A stretch of DNA of 64,000 nucleotides, taken from assembly GCA_029582155.1 (NCBI GenBank), contig CM055905.1, forward strand, positions 5,520,062-5,584,061, written 5' to 3'. The notes beneath the pieces were generated by a model. It saw only the letters and a list, made by a program, of their open reading frames with translations, made no database searches and had not been told where the DNA came from. Position numbers and translations under genes: made by a program. The stretch comes from Panopea generosa (Eukaryota; Mollusca; Bivalvia; Adapedonta; Hiatellidae). Shown here piece by piece: positions 10,991 through 22,125 of this stretch (positions are counted from its first letter, which is position 1; every line of letters begins with the position of its first letter).

Positions 10991-11560
10991 TTATCCAAAA
11001 ATCACCACACCGAGGATAAGTTTTTGCGCGAATGGTGATCCCCTAGACCCAACAATTTGTTTCTGTACGTGATGTGCCTCTACGAGGTCTCTCCCAATCA
11101 ACAAAGAAATATTAGTTTCTGCTGAAAACGGTGGACTATAATCAGCTATTCTTTCAAGATGAGGAAATTGTCTGGCTATAACAGGAGTAGGTATTTCAGA
11201 GTGGTCCTGCGGAATGTTATAACATTCAAACACTGTTTGCAATGGCAGTTCATATGACCTGTCTAGAGATTGCACTTTTAGCGAATGAACCTTACGACCA
11301 GAGGATTGGTGCAAGCCAGAGCATGAGGCCAATTAGTAATGAATTTTCTGTCCTTCTATTTCAAGAGAGTCTAAAAGACCAGTGGCAGTCAATGTACGGT
11401 TACTCTGATCAACCAAGATGGCATATACAAACACTGCCTTTTCAGGTTTTCCGTCTCGGTACCCTTAACCAATACTGTCTTTGCACAAGAACGTCCACTA
11501 AAACCTTCACTACAAACTGATGTACACTTTACGGTTGCCTTCTGAGCTGGCTCCCCGCCA
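10991..11560 (-). pseudogene. BEL/Pao aspartic protease (DUF1758-like)
   Basis: The minus-strand segment has the catalytic region LVDQSNRTLT near 11400, in a different frame from both its upstream linker and its downstream part (11332-10991: PQDHSEIPTPVIARQFPHLE, then ISLLIGRDL). The domain order after the gag zinc region is as expected for BEL/Pao. At least two frameshifts interrupt it. Confidence 0.75.
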
Positions 11561-11566
11561 TTGGAT

Positions 11567-13615
11567 TTCTCTGGGTGTTTGTTGTTTACACTCTGGTAAT
11601 GCTCAGGCTAATACTCGGATCTATGCTCAAACCTATGTTCAGGTCCCTTGTTATCTGGTTGTTTGTTGTTTATAGTCTTGTTGTACTTGGGCTGATACTC
11701 GGATCTATGCTATAACCTATGTTCAGGTCCCTTGTTATCTGGGTGTTTGCTCAGGCTGATACTCGGATCTATGCTCAAACTTATGTTCAGGTCCCTTGTT
11801 ATCTGGGTGTTTGTTGTTTATACTCTGGTTATACTCAGGCTGATACTCGGATCTATGCTATAACCTATGTTCAGGTCCCTTGTTACCTAGGTGTTTGTTG
11901 TTTATACTCTGGTTATAATCAGGTTGATACTCGGATCTATGCTCTAACCTATGTTCAGGTCCCTTGTTATCTGGGTGTTTGCTCAGGCTGATACTCGGAT
12001 CTATGCCCAAACCTATGTTCAGGTCCCTTGTTATCTGGGTGTTTGTTGTTTATACTCTGGTTATAATCAGGCTGATACTCGGATCTATGCTCAAACCTAA
12101 GTTCAGGTCCCTTGTTACCTAGGTGTTTGTTGTTTATACTCTGGTTATAATCAGGCTGATACTCGGATCTATGCTCAAACCTATAATCATGTCCCTTGTT
12201 ATCTGGGTGTTTGTTGTTTATACTCTGGTTATGCTCAGGGTGATACTCGGATCTATGCTCAAACCTATGTTCGGGTCCCTTGTTATCTGGGTGTTTGTTG
12301 TTTATTCTCTGGTTATACTCAGGCTGAAACTCAGGTCTATGCTCAAACCTATGTTCGGGTCCCTTGTTATCTGGGTTTTTGTTGTTTATACTCTGGTTAT
12401 ACTCAGGCTGATACTCGGGTCTATGCTCAAACCTATGTTCAGGTCCCTTGTTACCTAGGTGTTTGTTGTTTAAACTCTGGTTATACTCAGGCTGATACTC
12501 GGATCTATGCTCAAACCTAAGTTCAGGTCCCTTGTTACCTAGGTGTTTGTTGTTTATACTCTGGTTATAATCAGGCTGATACTCGGATCTATGCTCAAAC
12601 CTATAATCATGTCCCTTGTTATCTGGGTGTTTGTTGTTTATACTCTGGTTATGCTCAGGGTGATACTCGGATCTATGCTCAAACCTATGTTCGGGTCCCT
12701 TGTTATCTGGGTGTTTGTTGTTTATTCTCTGGTTATACTCAGGCTGAAACTCAGGTCTATGCTCAAACCTATGTTCGGGTCCCTTGTTATCTGGGTTTTT
12801 TGTTGTTTAAACTCTGGTTATACTCAGGCTGATACTCAGATCTATGCTCAAACCTAAGTTCAGGTCCCTTGTTACCTAGGTGTTTGTTGTTTATACTCTG
12901 GTTATAATCAGGCTGATACTCGGATCTATGCTCAAACCTATAATCATGTCCCTTGTTATCTGGGTGTTTGTTGTTTATACTCTGGTTATGCTCAGGGTGA
13001 TACTCGGATCTATGCTCAAACCTATGTTCGGGTCCCTTGTTATCTGGGTGTTTGTTGTTTATTCTCTGGTTATACTCAGGCTGAAACTCAGGTCTATGCT
13101 CAAACCTATGTTCGGGTCCCTTGTTATCTGGGTTTTTGTTGTTTATACTCTGGTTATACTCAGGCTGATACTCGGGTCTATGCTCAAACCTATGTTCAGG
13201 TCCCTTGTTACCTAGGTGTTTGTTGTTTAAACTCTGGTTATACTCAGGCTGATACTCGGATCTGTGCTCAAACTTATGTTCAGGTCCCTTGTTATCTGGG
13301 TGTAAATTGTTTATTCTCTGGTTATACTCAGGTCTATACTCAAACCTATGTTCAGGTCCCTTGTTATCTGGGTTTTTGTTGTTTATACTCTGGTTATAAT
13401 CAGGCTGATACTCGGATCTATGCTCAAACCTATAATCATGTCCCTTGTTATCTGGGTGTTTGTTGTTTATACTCTGGTTATGCTCAGGGTGATACTCGGA
13501 TCTATGCTCAAACCTATGTTCGGGTCCCTTGTTATCTGGGTGTTAATTGTTTATTCTCTGGTTATACTCAGGTCTATACTCAAACCTATGTTCAGGTCCC
13601 TTGTTATCTGATGAT
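11567..13615 (-). repeat. 84-bp coding minisatellite in gag-protease linker, ~24 units
   Basis: Tandem 84-bp units fill about 2.05 kb. On the minus strand 84 bp is 28 codons, and each unit reads in the same frame as the flanking gag zinc region and protease linker (unit core EYxPxYNQSxNNKHPDNKGPEHR, in two pieces EYQPDYNQS and NNKHPDNKGPEHR). Most units are stop-free; two near 13300-13550 contain TAA. A four-unit higher-order block is present at 12123-12458 and again, with the same translation on the plus strand, at 12880-13215. A shifted copy at 12543-12857 has a one-base T insertion, giving a 337-bp offset. Confidence 0.9.
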
Positions 13616-14125
13616 ACATGTAGGGCTGTTGTTTGTTTGGTATTGTTACATTTAATACACTTGATGACATTTTTACAGTTTTCAGCTCAATGTTTTACTG
13701 ACTTGCAACATTTTTAACATATACCCTTTTCCCTGAGGAACTGTTTCCTCTCCGTAAGATTCTTATTATTAAATTCTCTACAATCATCTAAATTGTGAGG
13801 GTATCCAGTATGTATTGGAAAATCCTGAAGGTCCTCACCTTCATTGTATTGTGCATGCCTAGTAAAGTGCACTTCCGTTTTCTTGGTCACCACTTGCTGA
13901 CCTTTGTATGACCTTTGATTTCTATTATGATCCTCTCTGGATCGGGTCTCAAACAAGAAACTAGGGTCATTCATCGATTGACACATTTCTTTAACGAAAT
14001 TAACAAAGTATACGAAAGGAGGAAAAATCATCCCATTGTTTGACTTATATCTGGATGCTCTGTCTATCAATTCGTTCTGAATGTGGCAGGGAAGCTTCGC
14101 GACAACAGGATTCACTCTAGCAGAG
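13616..14125 (-). pseudogene. BEL/Pao gag C-terminal part with zinc-knuckle region
   Basis: Minus strand, 133 codons open from 14115 to 13714 (VAKLPCHIQNELIDRA…, FPIHTGYPHNLDDCREF, LTERKQFLREKGIC), then a continuing frame with two stops through a Cys/His region (C-x2-C-C-x4-H-x4-C at about 13718-13675) and a second CIKC…ALH pair ending near 13630. This layout matches BEL/Pao gag (DUF1759 region). The frame enters the 84-bp array without a shift. The 5' part of gag is missing. Confidence 0.75.
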
Positions 14126-14880
14126 TATCAAAGTACGATAATAATGACCCATACTTTGTTAATTTCATAAAATTTCATAAAATAACATAAAGCACACAGT
14201 CCACTATAAATATGGAACCTACTTAATTACTTTAAACTTCTTATTAGGTTTAAATATATTTGAAAAATAAATGTAAAACTTCTACGATGAGCGGCAAACA
14301 CTCTGTCCACTGAACCGCTCTTAAGATTTTATATGTAGTTAAGATTAAATATTTACTAAAACGATGTTGTGATTTCAATTAACCTATCGAATCACATATA
14401 TGATCATTATTGCAAACATTCTAAAGCTATTTTGAGGATTAGTACACAAAAGAATCGACACTCTGCACTGCTGTGGTATTCCCATTAACAATTGGATATA
14501 AATACACGTGCAAAAAAAGTTAATAGAGTTATGCGATATGCGGATTACAGATCAGTAAGTTGGGTACAAAATGCGTCTACAGTGATATTGATCACATCTG
14601 ACAAGTAATATGTTGATGGTTAAGACGATAATGATAATAAACTTAATGGGTGAAGGTTATTTGGGGTCAAGGCCATAATAATACATATAGTCGAACTGAG
14701 AAAAATCGTCTCCTGTTAATGACAACGGTAAGACAGCACCATCTCACGTAAACAAATCAGCTACGATCTCACTAGCTAATTATTGCCTGTTAATAGCTAT
14801 ACAAAGCTTATGTTAATTGTGTTATATCTAATGCCAACTACACATAAAATTTTGTATATTATAATAAAGGTAGTAAAACT
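14125..14880. other. AT-rich spacer; left border of the duplicated flank (copy A)
   Basis: No gene seen. Similarity with copy B becomes visible at about 14440 (B: about 36525), for example the shared ACACAAAAGA…TCCCATTAACAATTG-like stretch. The site TTGA at 14613-14616 corresponds to the position of a MITE insertion in copy B. Confidence 0.6.
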
Positions 14881-14882
14881 CT

Positions 14883-15370
14883 ATCAGGAGAAAAACCTCA
14901 TTGTAAATGCCGTATTTTTTTTAAAAAAGGATACAAAGTATCTCATTATCATCAATAAATAAAAGTAAATAAAAGTTTTGGTATATCCAAAATCCATCAA
15001 CAAGTGTCAAAAACAATATTTTAATTGGAGTAATGAAATTGAAATATCATACCATAAAAAGACAGCACTTAAAAACTGTTATCGTTATTCGGAATCGTTT
15101 TGAAGATGAACGAACTCTAAAACGTGTAAATTAGTATGGCTGATCAAATTAAAATAAAAACAAATGAAATCACGACATAACTTATACGTCACAAAAAACG
15201 TTGCAGTTTTAAGCAGAAAATGTATTTAAATCTATCCTAGGTGCGTGGCCCAAGTTATGAAACATCTTTTCAATATACTAGTTTGGAATGTTTAAATATA
15301 TATATCCTTTTGACAATACGGGCTAAGTGATTATATCTAAGCATGATATTTTGGAAAAAATGTTTTTAGT
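14883..15370 (-). mobile_element. TTAA-type MITE, old copy, reversed (shared by copies A and B)
   Basis: On the minus strand it carries the family landmarks seen in intact copies (GTCACGTGATTTxATTTT-like, the CCTAGG/TGGGCTACG box, CATGTTTAAA region). The same element sits at 37400-37865 in copy B, so it predates the duplication. Termini are eroded. Confidence 0.6.
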
Positions 15371-15599
15371 GAAGTCGAAAAATCCTGATACAATCCCTAT
15401 ATTGCCAGTTTACGGATATGAATGTGTGAATAAACGTTAAAAACGTCCTCTAACAAATACGGCTACATGCACATGTGTATGGTTAAGAAAAATGCATGAC
15501 AGTATTAAAACATATTAATATGCAATAATTCGTTAGGTTTTATGGGATTTTAGCCTTTATTTGCCCCGACCATTAATGTAAATACAGACCTTCTCCGTC

Positions 15600-16125
15600 C
15601 TCCTGTAACACGTTATTGTCAGCTCTATTTCTTTTCAAATTTTCGACCGATTTTAATCAAACGTGTCAAGAGAGAATTAGTATGGTGTGCAGTTGAGCAT
15701 GTCATGCATGCGTTCCGACCCATCAACTTTAGATAAAGTTATGCTCAATTACTTATTTTTGATGGTAAATTATGTAAGCTCTACTCTCTCTTCTAAACCA
15801 TCTCAACCGATTTTTGCCAAACTTGTAGGATAGTATGGGATGAAAGACAAGTTGTGCATATCATCGTTGTCGTGTTCCGGTCCATCGACATAGTTAAGAT
15901 CTTTTAATATGTTGATGGTCAATCTATATACCCTACGTCACACTTTTCTATCAGATCTACTCCACTTAACTTCTTAATTAAGTTTAATCAAACTTCCCAG
16001 GGAATATCAGTGTAGAGTCCGACTGTGCATAGTGTTTCTGGTCTATCGACATTTGGTTGAGATATAGTCCAGTATTTATATTGGTGGTAAATCTATATAC
16101 CCTACGTCACACTTACTCCCCCTAA
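15600..16125 (+). repeat. ~165-bp tandem repeat, 3 diverged copies
   Basis: Recurring landmarks: ATTTTxxxCAAAC at about 15652, 15813 and 15981; CxxGTCCATCGACAT-like stretches at about 15715, 15880 and 16045; and AATCTATATACCCTACGTCA twice. The period is 162-168 bp. It lies between two oppositely oriented MITEs and is absent from copy B. Confidence 0.65.
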
Positions 16126-16134
16126 AATTCTTGA

Positions 16135-16602
16135 AGGGAATACAACAGGGTTTTTTTAAATTGTTTAAAACATATGTTTCCAATATATAATGTCTATATA
16201 TATTCACTGACCCCTTATTGCCAAAAGGATATCTATTGAAACGTGTAAAAATCATATATTCAATGGAATTTTCTAACTTTGGCTTCGCGCCTAGGTTAAA
16301 CTAAAATGGATTCCCGGATTAAAATATATTTCATGAAGTATTAAATGAGTCACGTGATTTCATTTGATTTCAATATGATCCGTTATACTGGACCACTCGT
16401 AGTAAATCTTATTTCATCTTAGAAAGAGTCAGGATGACAATGTGAAGATATTTAAGTGATGTCTATTTGAGTTTTGCACTCCAATTTAAATATCGATTAT
16501 GTCATGTGTTTTTTTGTGGATTTGACATACCAAATCAATTGGATTTTATTTCCTAATGATAATGAGATGCCTTTTATCTACATTTTTTCTCATAGACTCT
16601 CT
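16135..16602 (+). mobile_element. TTAA-type MITE, forward copy in duplication A
   Basis: Begins TTGA|AGGGAATACAACAGGG and ends CATAGACTCTCT|TTAA, equivalent to the TTAA|AGGGAGT…/…ACTCCCT|TTAA termini of better copies. The body matches 43469-44013 and 31194-31738. It has no coding potential. Confidence 0.65.
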
Positions 16603-17589
16603 TTAAGGATGTTGGCTTGGACGATTTCAGATTTTCATGTGTATAAATTTTATGTATGCCTTTTAACAAACCAATATCTCTGTTGCAGTCTTATGAATAT
16701 CGATACATTGAACAACTTGAGCAACATGTCCTTTATTTGACAAAATATTTTTCGATATAATTTATTTTTCCGCTTTTGGCATCATTTTATTACCGAGAAA
16801 ATGGGGGTAGGGGTAACTTTTTTCAAAAAAATGTACAAGTGTATGATGATATGCATTAGACTTACTTTAAACTTAAAAAACAAAGCATTATTTTCAAATA
16901 TACACATTTTTAAAATAACACCAAAATATGCAAAATAAGGTAATTTCTTAAAATTGCACGGCGGCCTATAGTTTTCTGTATAAATTATGAAAGTGCTGGC
17001 ATTAAACCAACTAAATTATAAAAAAGAATCCCATCTTAAAAAAACATATCAAAGTAGGTGGGATATATGTATTTCTAAAGCAAACATATATACGGAAAAA
17101 AAAGTTTCGGTGTACTTTTTTAAAGATTAAAACATTGGTTATTTATTTTTATTATGATCAAAAGTGACAAAATATTATATTTTGACGTAGCTATAATCTT
17201 AAAAATGGGATAGCACAAAAAACGAGCACTTCAACATATCTTTTTCGCTATCATTTTCATCTTACTAGACATTAATAAACAGAATATAGTTGATAACTTA
17301 AAGAAAGAGAATCAAATTACTTTCATTTTGACGAGCTAAAATCTTACGCTACCCAAATTCTTTTTTATCATTTTCTGATATACCGCTATCATAACCATTT
17401 ATATTGGCAATATTTATACGCTCTCAACACCTACATAAACTCTTGTTCAAAACGCTTTAAAGGTAAAATAAATGCTAACTTACCAAATCAATTACTTCCC
17501 AAATGTGTGCTATTCTGATATCGAATAACGACTGAACTATCTTTACTCGGATGAACGGTAACCTCTCTACACGACTGAGCTGATATAAA

Positions 17590-19515
17590 ACTTAATGTTT
17601 TACCGTAACTCTGTTATGGAACTAAAAAAAGGCTCCGTAACTCTGTTATGAAACTAGAAGAGGCTTTACCGTAACTCTGTTATGAAACTAGAAGAGGCTT
17701 TACCGTAAATATGTTGTGAAACTAGAAGAGACTTTACCTTAAATATGTTATGAAACTAGAAGAGGCTTTACCGTAAATCCGATATGAAACTAGAAGAGGC
17801 TTTAACGTAAATATGTTATGAAACTAAAAGAGGCTTAACCATAACTCTGTTATGAAACTAGAAGAGGCTTTACCATAATTCTGTTATGAAACAAGAGATA
17901 CTTTACTGTAACTCTGTTATGAAACTAGAAGAGACTTTACCGTAACTCTGTTATGAAACAAGAAGAGGCTTTACCTAACTTTGTTATGAAACTAGAAGAG
18001 ACTTTACCATAATTCTGTTATGAAACTTGAAGAGGCTTTACCTAACTTTGTTATGAAACTAGAAGAGACTTTACCGTTACCATAATTCTTTTATGAAACT
18101 AGAAGAAGCTTTACCGTAACTCTGTTATGAAACTAGAAGAGGCTTTACCGTAACTCTGTTATGAAACTAGAAGAGGCTTTACCGTAACTCTGTTATGAAA
18201 CTAGAAAATACTTTACTGTAAATATGTTTTGAAACTAGACGAGGCTTAACTGTAAATATGTGATGAAACTAGAAGAAGTTTTACCGTACCTCTGTTATGA
18301 AACTAAAAGAGGCTTTACCGTAAATATGTTATGAAACAAGAAGAGGCTTTACCGTAAATTTGTTATGAAACTAGAAGAGGGTTTACCGTAACTCTGTTTT
18401 GAAACTAGAAGAGGCTTTACCGTGAATCCGATATGAAATTAGAAGAGGCTTTAACGTAACTCTGTTATGAAACTAGAAGAGGCTTTACCGTAACTCTGTT
18501 ATGAAACTAGAAGAGGCTTTACCGTAACTCTGTTATGAAACTAGAAAATACTTTACTGTAAATATGTTTTGAAACTAGACGAGGCTTAACTGTAAATATG
18601 TGATGGAACTAGAAGTTTTACCGTACCTCTGTTATGAAACTAAAAGAGGCTTTACCGTAAATATGTTATGAAACAAGAAGAGGCTTTACCGTAAATTTGT
18701 TATGAAACTAGAAGAGGGTTTACCGTAACTCTGTTTTGAAACTAGAAGAGGCTTTACCGTGAATCCGATATGAAATTAGAAGAGGCTTTAACGTAACTCT
18801 GTTATGAAACTAGAAGAGGCTTTACCGTGAATCCGATATGAAACTAGAAGAGGCTTTACCATAACTCTGTTATGAAACTAGAAGAGGATTTACCGTAAAT
18901 ATGTTATGAAACTAGAAGAGGCTTTACCGCAAATATGTTGTGAAACTAGAAGAGGAACAGGCTTTACCGTAAATATGTTGTGAAACTAGAAGAGGAACAG
19001 GCTTTACCGTAAATATGTTATGAAACTAGAAGAGGCTTTACTGTAAATATGTTATGAAACTACAAGAGGCTTTACCGTGAATCCGATATGAAACTAGAAG
19101 AGACTATACCGTGAATCCGATATGAAACTAGAAGAGGCTTTACCGAAACTCTGTTATGAAACTAGAAGAGGAACAGGCTTTACCGTAAATATGTTATGAA
19201 ACTAGAAGAAGCTTTACCATAATTCTGTTATGAAACTAGAAGAGACTTTACCGTAAATATATTATGAAACTAAAAGAGGTTTTTACCGTAAATATGTTAT
19301 GAAACTAGAAGAGGCTTTACCGTTAATATATTATGTAATTAAAAGAGGCTTTACCGTGAATCCGATATGAAACTAGAAGAGGCTTTACCGTCACTCTGTT
19401 ATGAAACTAGAAGAGACTTTACCTTAAATATGTTATGAAACTAGAAGAGGCTTTACCGTCAATCAGATATGAAACTAAAAGAAGTTTTACCGTAAATATG
19501 TTATGAAACTAGAAT
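17590..19515 (+). repeat. 34-bp minisatellite, ~56 units
   Basis: The unit contains TTTACCGTAACTCTGTTATG followed by AAACTAGAAGAGGC. Exact 34-bp steps are visible, for example at 18121, 18155 and 18189. Variants include GTAAATATGTTATG and GTGAATCCGATATG classes and a few units with an extra GAACAG. A higher-order block recurs at 340 bp, i.e. ten units (CTAGAAAATACTTTACTG at 18201 and 18541). Copy B has a single equivalent motif at about 39966-39995 between the same flanks (ACCTCTCTACACGA on the left, TTTTAAAC…TTTGTG on the right). Confidence 0.95.
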
Positions 19516-21025
19516 GACTTTTAAACGCGTCTTTGTGTATGACATTGAATCGTGTCCAATACAACATTCAATAACACACTCTTATTTCTGATAAAAAAAA
19601 TGTTTGGAAAGAAATCATACATATTGAACTGCCAATTAAATGTTTCAATTGCGATCCATGTAATAATTTCCCTTCCCGTTAGGTATCTTGTACAAAATGA
19701 AACAAATCAGTTCAATATGACGCAGGGTACCATAGAAATTGGATATATTCTGTATATGTCGCTGTTTTTTAACAATACGATATAGTCTTGATTATCTTCT
19801 ACGCTTTCTTTTCAAAAAGCATGCTTCGAAGTTGATCAGGTGTATCACCTGGGCTGCAGCGTTCAGCACGGTTTAACTTGTTTACTCTGTTTATAAACGT
19901 AAACACGGACCAAACGAACGAAAAGTAAACGGAAATCGGTCTATTCGGCACATGTCGTTTAACTGACTTCTGTTATCAAACGTTTGCAAACAAATTAAAC
20001 GTTTAAGCGAACTGAATGCAGCCCAGTTTATATGGACGCAATAGTTTTGCAGCATCTATACTAAAAGAAGATAAAAGTAAACTTTGTATATTTACCTGTG
20101 TTTGATTTGTTTGTGAGGACGATATTTATGTTTAACATGCCATAGCTTCTGGCGGAAATACTTCCCCTTTTATTATGGACTCCTCGCGCTACTTTCCGGC
20201 CAAAGTGCCAATATTTACATTTCGATTGAAAAGAACTTAATAAATTATAATTTATAAAATTTCGGGTAATAATACTTATATGATTTATAATTCTATATAA
20301 CTATATGTAAATAGGTGTAAACATTGATTTGATACATGCATATGTGTTCAATAATGCGTTTCACTGGCACTGTTCTACATATAGAGATGTGCACTTCTGG
20401 AATATCTATATCACGACTTGTGTAATTATGATGAAGCTGCATGGTCTAAAAACGAACAATTAGAAGGTGAACATGTCATTTTCAGGCGTGTCATGAGCAT
20501 AGACGTGAAAAGTCAACAAGTTTACAGATTTTAAAGAAAGGCAGTGTAAGATGTGCAGGTAAATAAAATGTTAAAAACTATTTGGGAAATAGTAGTTCCA
20601 CACAGGAGACGAAGCGTTCGAATGACATAGCAATCGCAACAGCACAAACAGGATATGTACAAACATTATACATTATGCATAGTGTTTCATTCTAATTTCA
20701 TTGTAATTATCAAACGAATATGATAACACTAAAGAGTCCTCAGTGGCCGATGGGGTTTGAGTCCTAACAAATAACACACCCACCACAGCACCACGTAGAT
20801 AATCAACACATATGATCATCATAACCCTAATATTAACAATACAATCATAACACAGAAGAGACAACATCGTTGTATTTTTTGGAACGATCTGTAGCAAGAC
20901 TGCGTTGCGCAAAGCTGGTTGTATGTATGAATGAGTTTATTTTAACACTCGCGCTTTGAACTAGTCATTTTGGCGAGTATCAAACCTGTTTTAACGACGC
21001 ACCCGACCTCTCCCTTCTCCAGTCG
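19516..21025. other. Duplicated flank, non-coding
   Basis: No gene recognised. The stretch 20460-20880 is the best-conserved part between copies A and B (B: 41925-42340). It contains a tRNA-Leu-like fragment near 20735 (AGTGGCCGATGGGG…GAGTCC) that is probably an old SINE head, also present in B near 42190. Confidence 0.55.
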
Positions 21026-21171
21026 TAACAAAAATGAGGTGTAAATAAAAGACGCCGAAATCAATGTTTTAAATATAACCTTTACACAATAACATAATTA
21101 ACAGTAACAGTACTAAACAAAACAGATACATATAAGCTACGAGTAAAATCACCTTTTATATTAAACATTTC

Positions 21172-21332
21172 ATTTACTTTGATTGTAAACCAACTTCTTC
21201 AAATCACGCTCTAAGTCTTCCTGGGTAGAACCAGTACTAAGCATGTGCGGAAAAAGTATCCCACACACCGCCGTGGCGGTGGATCAACTCCGATCATGGG
21301 ACCGATGCTCTACCACTGGACGACGAGCTCCA
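21172..21332 (-). repeat. tRNA-derived SINE, family 3, reversed
   Basis: On the minus strand a tRNA-Gly-like head (GAGCTCGTCGTCCAGTGGTA, about 21330) with ATCGGTCCCATGATCGGAG is followed by a body with TACTGGTTCTACCCAGGAAG. The same head and body occur on the plus strand at 63446-63640. Confidence 0.75.
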
Positions 21333-21654
21333 TATTATTGACATGAAAACTACAATGCCATGATATATTTAAGGCGTCACAATTGTATTCGCATTTCTCA
21401 TTTGACAATGTTTTGTTATTGGGTATCTATATTTGATACTTCATTTTTGAGAAAAATATTGATAGCAAAATAATTTACTAATTTATGATTATGTTCTACG
21501 GCATGTACTTATTGATAGTTTAATAATCTTTGTCAGCATTTCTTTAATGTATAATTGGTTTAATACACTTATATTTATATTGTATTTCAAGTTAAAAGAC
21601 AACCTTCAATTGACCTAACATGATATTTTATTTAAAGATGAAATCAATTCAGGG

Positions 21655-21760
21655 TCATCCGTGGTAGAATCTCACGACTCCTGCTTGATACCTTTTCCAA
21701 TCTAGATATGTGAGAAAGTTTGCCATTTAACCGTAAAAGGAAGGCAGTTCTACTAAGATT
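21655..21760 (+). repeat. SINE fragment, family 2 body
   Basis: Contains GAGAAAGTTTGCCATTTAAC and GGCAGTTCTACTAAGATTCA, matching the family-2 body at 21935-22125, 42541-43190 and 47784-47945. Confidence 0.55.
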
Positions 21761-21934
21761 CACTAACATTTGGTATATTGATCTGAGGTCTCCGCCTACG
21801 ACAAAACACCCTTGGATGTTTTATATACATATTTACAAGTGTACGTGAGGTTGATTCCACTGTCAAGTTTGCTAGTTTTTCGTTCCAGTACTTCTTGTTA
21901 TTGTATACAATCATTATGTTGTACAATATATGAG

Positions 21935-22125
21935 ATAGGTCCTCCGTGGCCTCTCCCCATTAAGGTCGTGGGTACGAGTCCCGCTCAATTTAAAGGCTTT
22001 TTGTGACAAAGTTTGCAAATTACTTGCCGAAGGACGGTGGTCCTACTCATTCTAGGGTCTTCCTCCATCAATAAAACTGGATATGCCATATATAACCTGA
22101 AATATGTTGGAACCCCATTCAAAAA
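21935..22125 (+). repeat. tRNA-derived SINE, family 2
   Basis: tRNA-like head (GGTCCTCCGTGGCCTC…GGGTACGAGTCCC) followed by the body ACAAAGTTTGCAAATTAC, GACGGTGGTCCTACTCAT and the 3' end CCATATATAACCTGAAATAT. The orthologous insertion is at 42541-43190 in copy B, so it predates the duplication. Confidence 0.7.

Larger units (their letters stand above)
7331..14125 (-). mobile_element. BEL/Pao LTR retrotransposon, decayed, 5'-truncated
   Basis: Minus-strand order from high to low coordinates: gag fragment with zinc-knuckle region, a large tandem-repeat insert, DUF1758-type aspartic protease, reverse transcriptase, RNase H, zinc-binding plus integrase core, and the BEL-type C-terminal domain. 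This is the canonical BEL/Pao gene order. Gag is truncated near 14125 and no 5' LTR follows. Many stops and frameshifts are present, so it cannot be active. A 63-bp direct duplication (about 7445-7560) lies in the 3' untranslated part. Confidence 0.85.
21025..21880. other. Insertion specific to copy A
   Basis: Copy B runs without interruption from about 42485 to 42515 where copy A has about 855 extra bases between CCTCTCCCTTCTCC and the GTACTTCTTGTTATTGTATA stretch. The insert holds the SINE at 21172-21332 and a fragment at 21655-21760. Confidence 0.6.

Noticed and set aside
12123..13215. Plus-strand hydrophobic repeat proteins in the 84-bp array
   Set aside because: They arise only because the 84-bp repeat is open on several frames; the minus-strand frame is the one continuous with BEL gag and protease.
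17590..19515. CRISPR-like array (34-bp repeats)
   Set aside because: Units are directly abutting without spacers and the genome is eukaryotic; it is a minisatellite.
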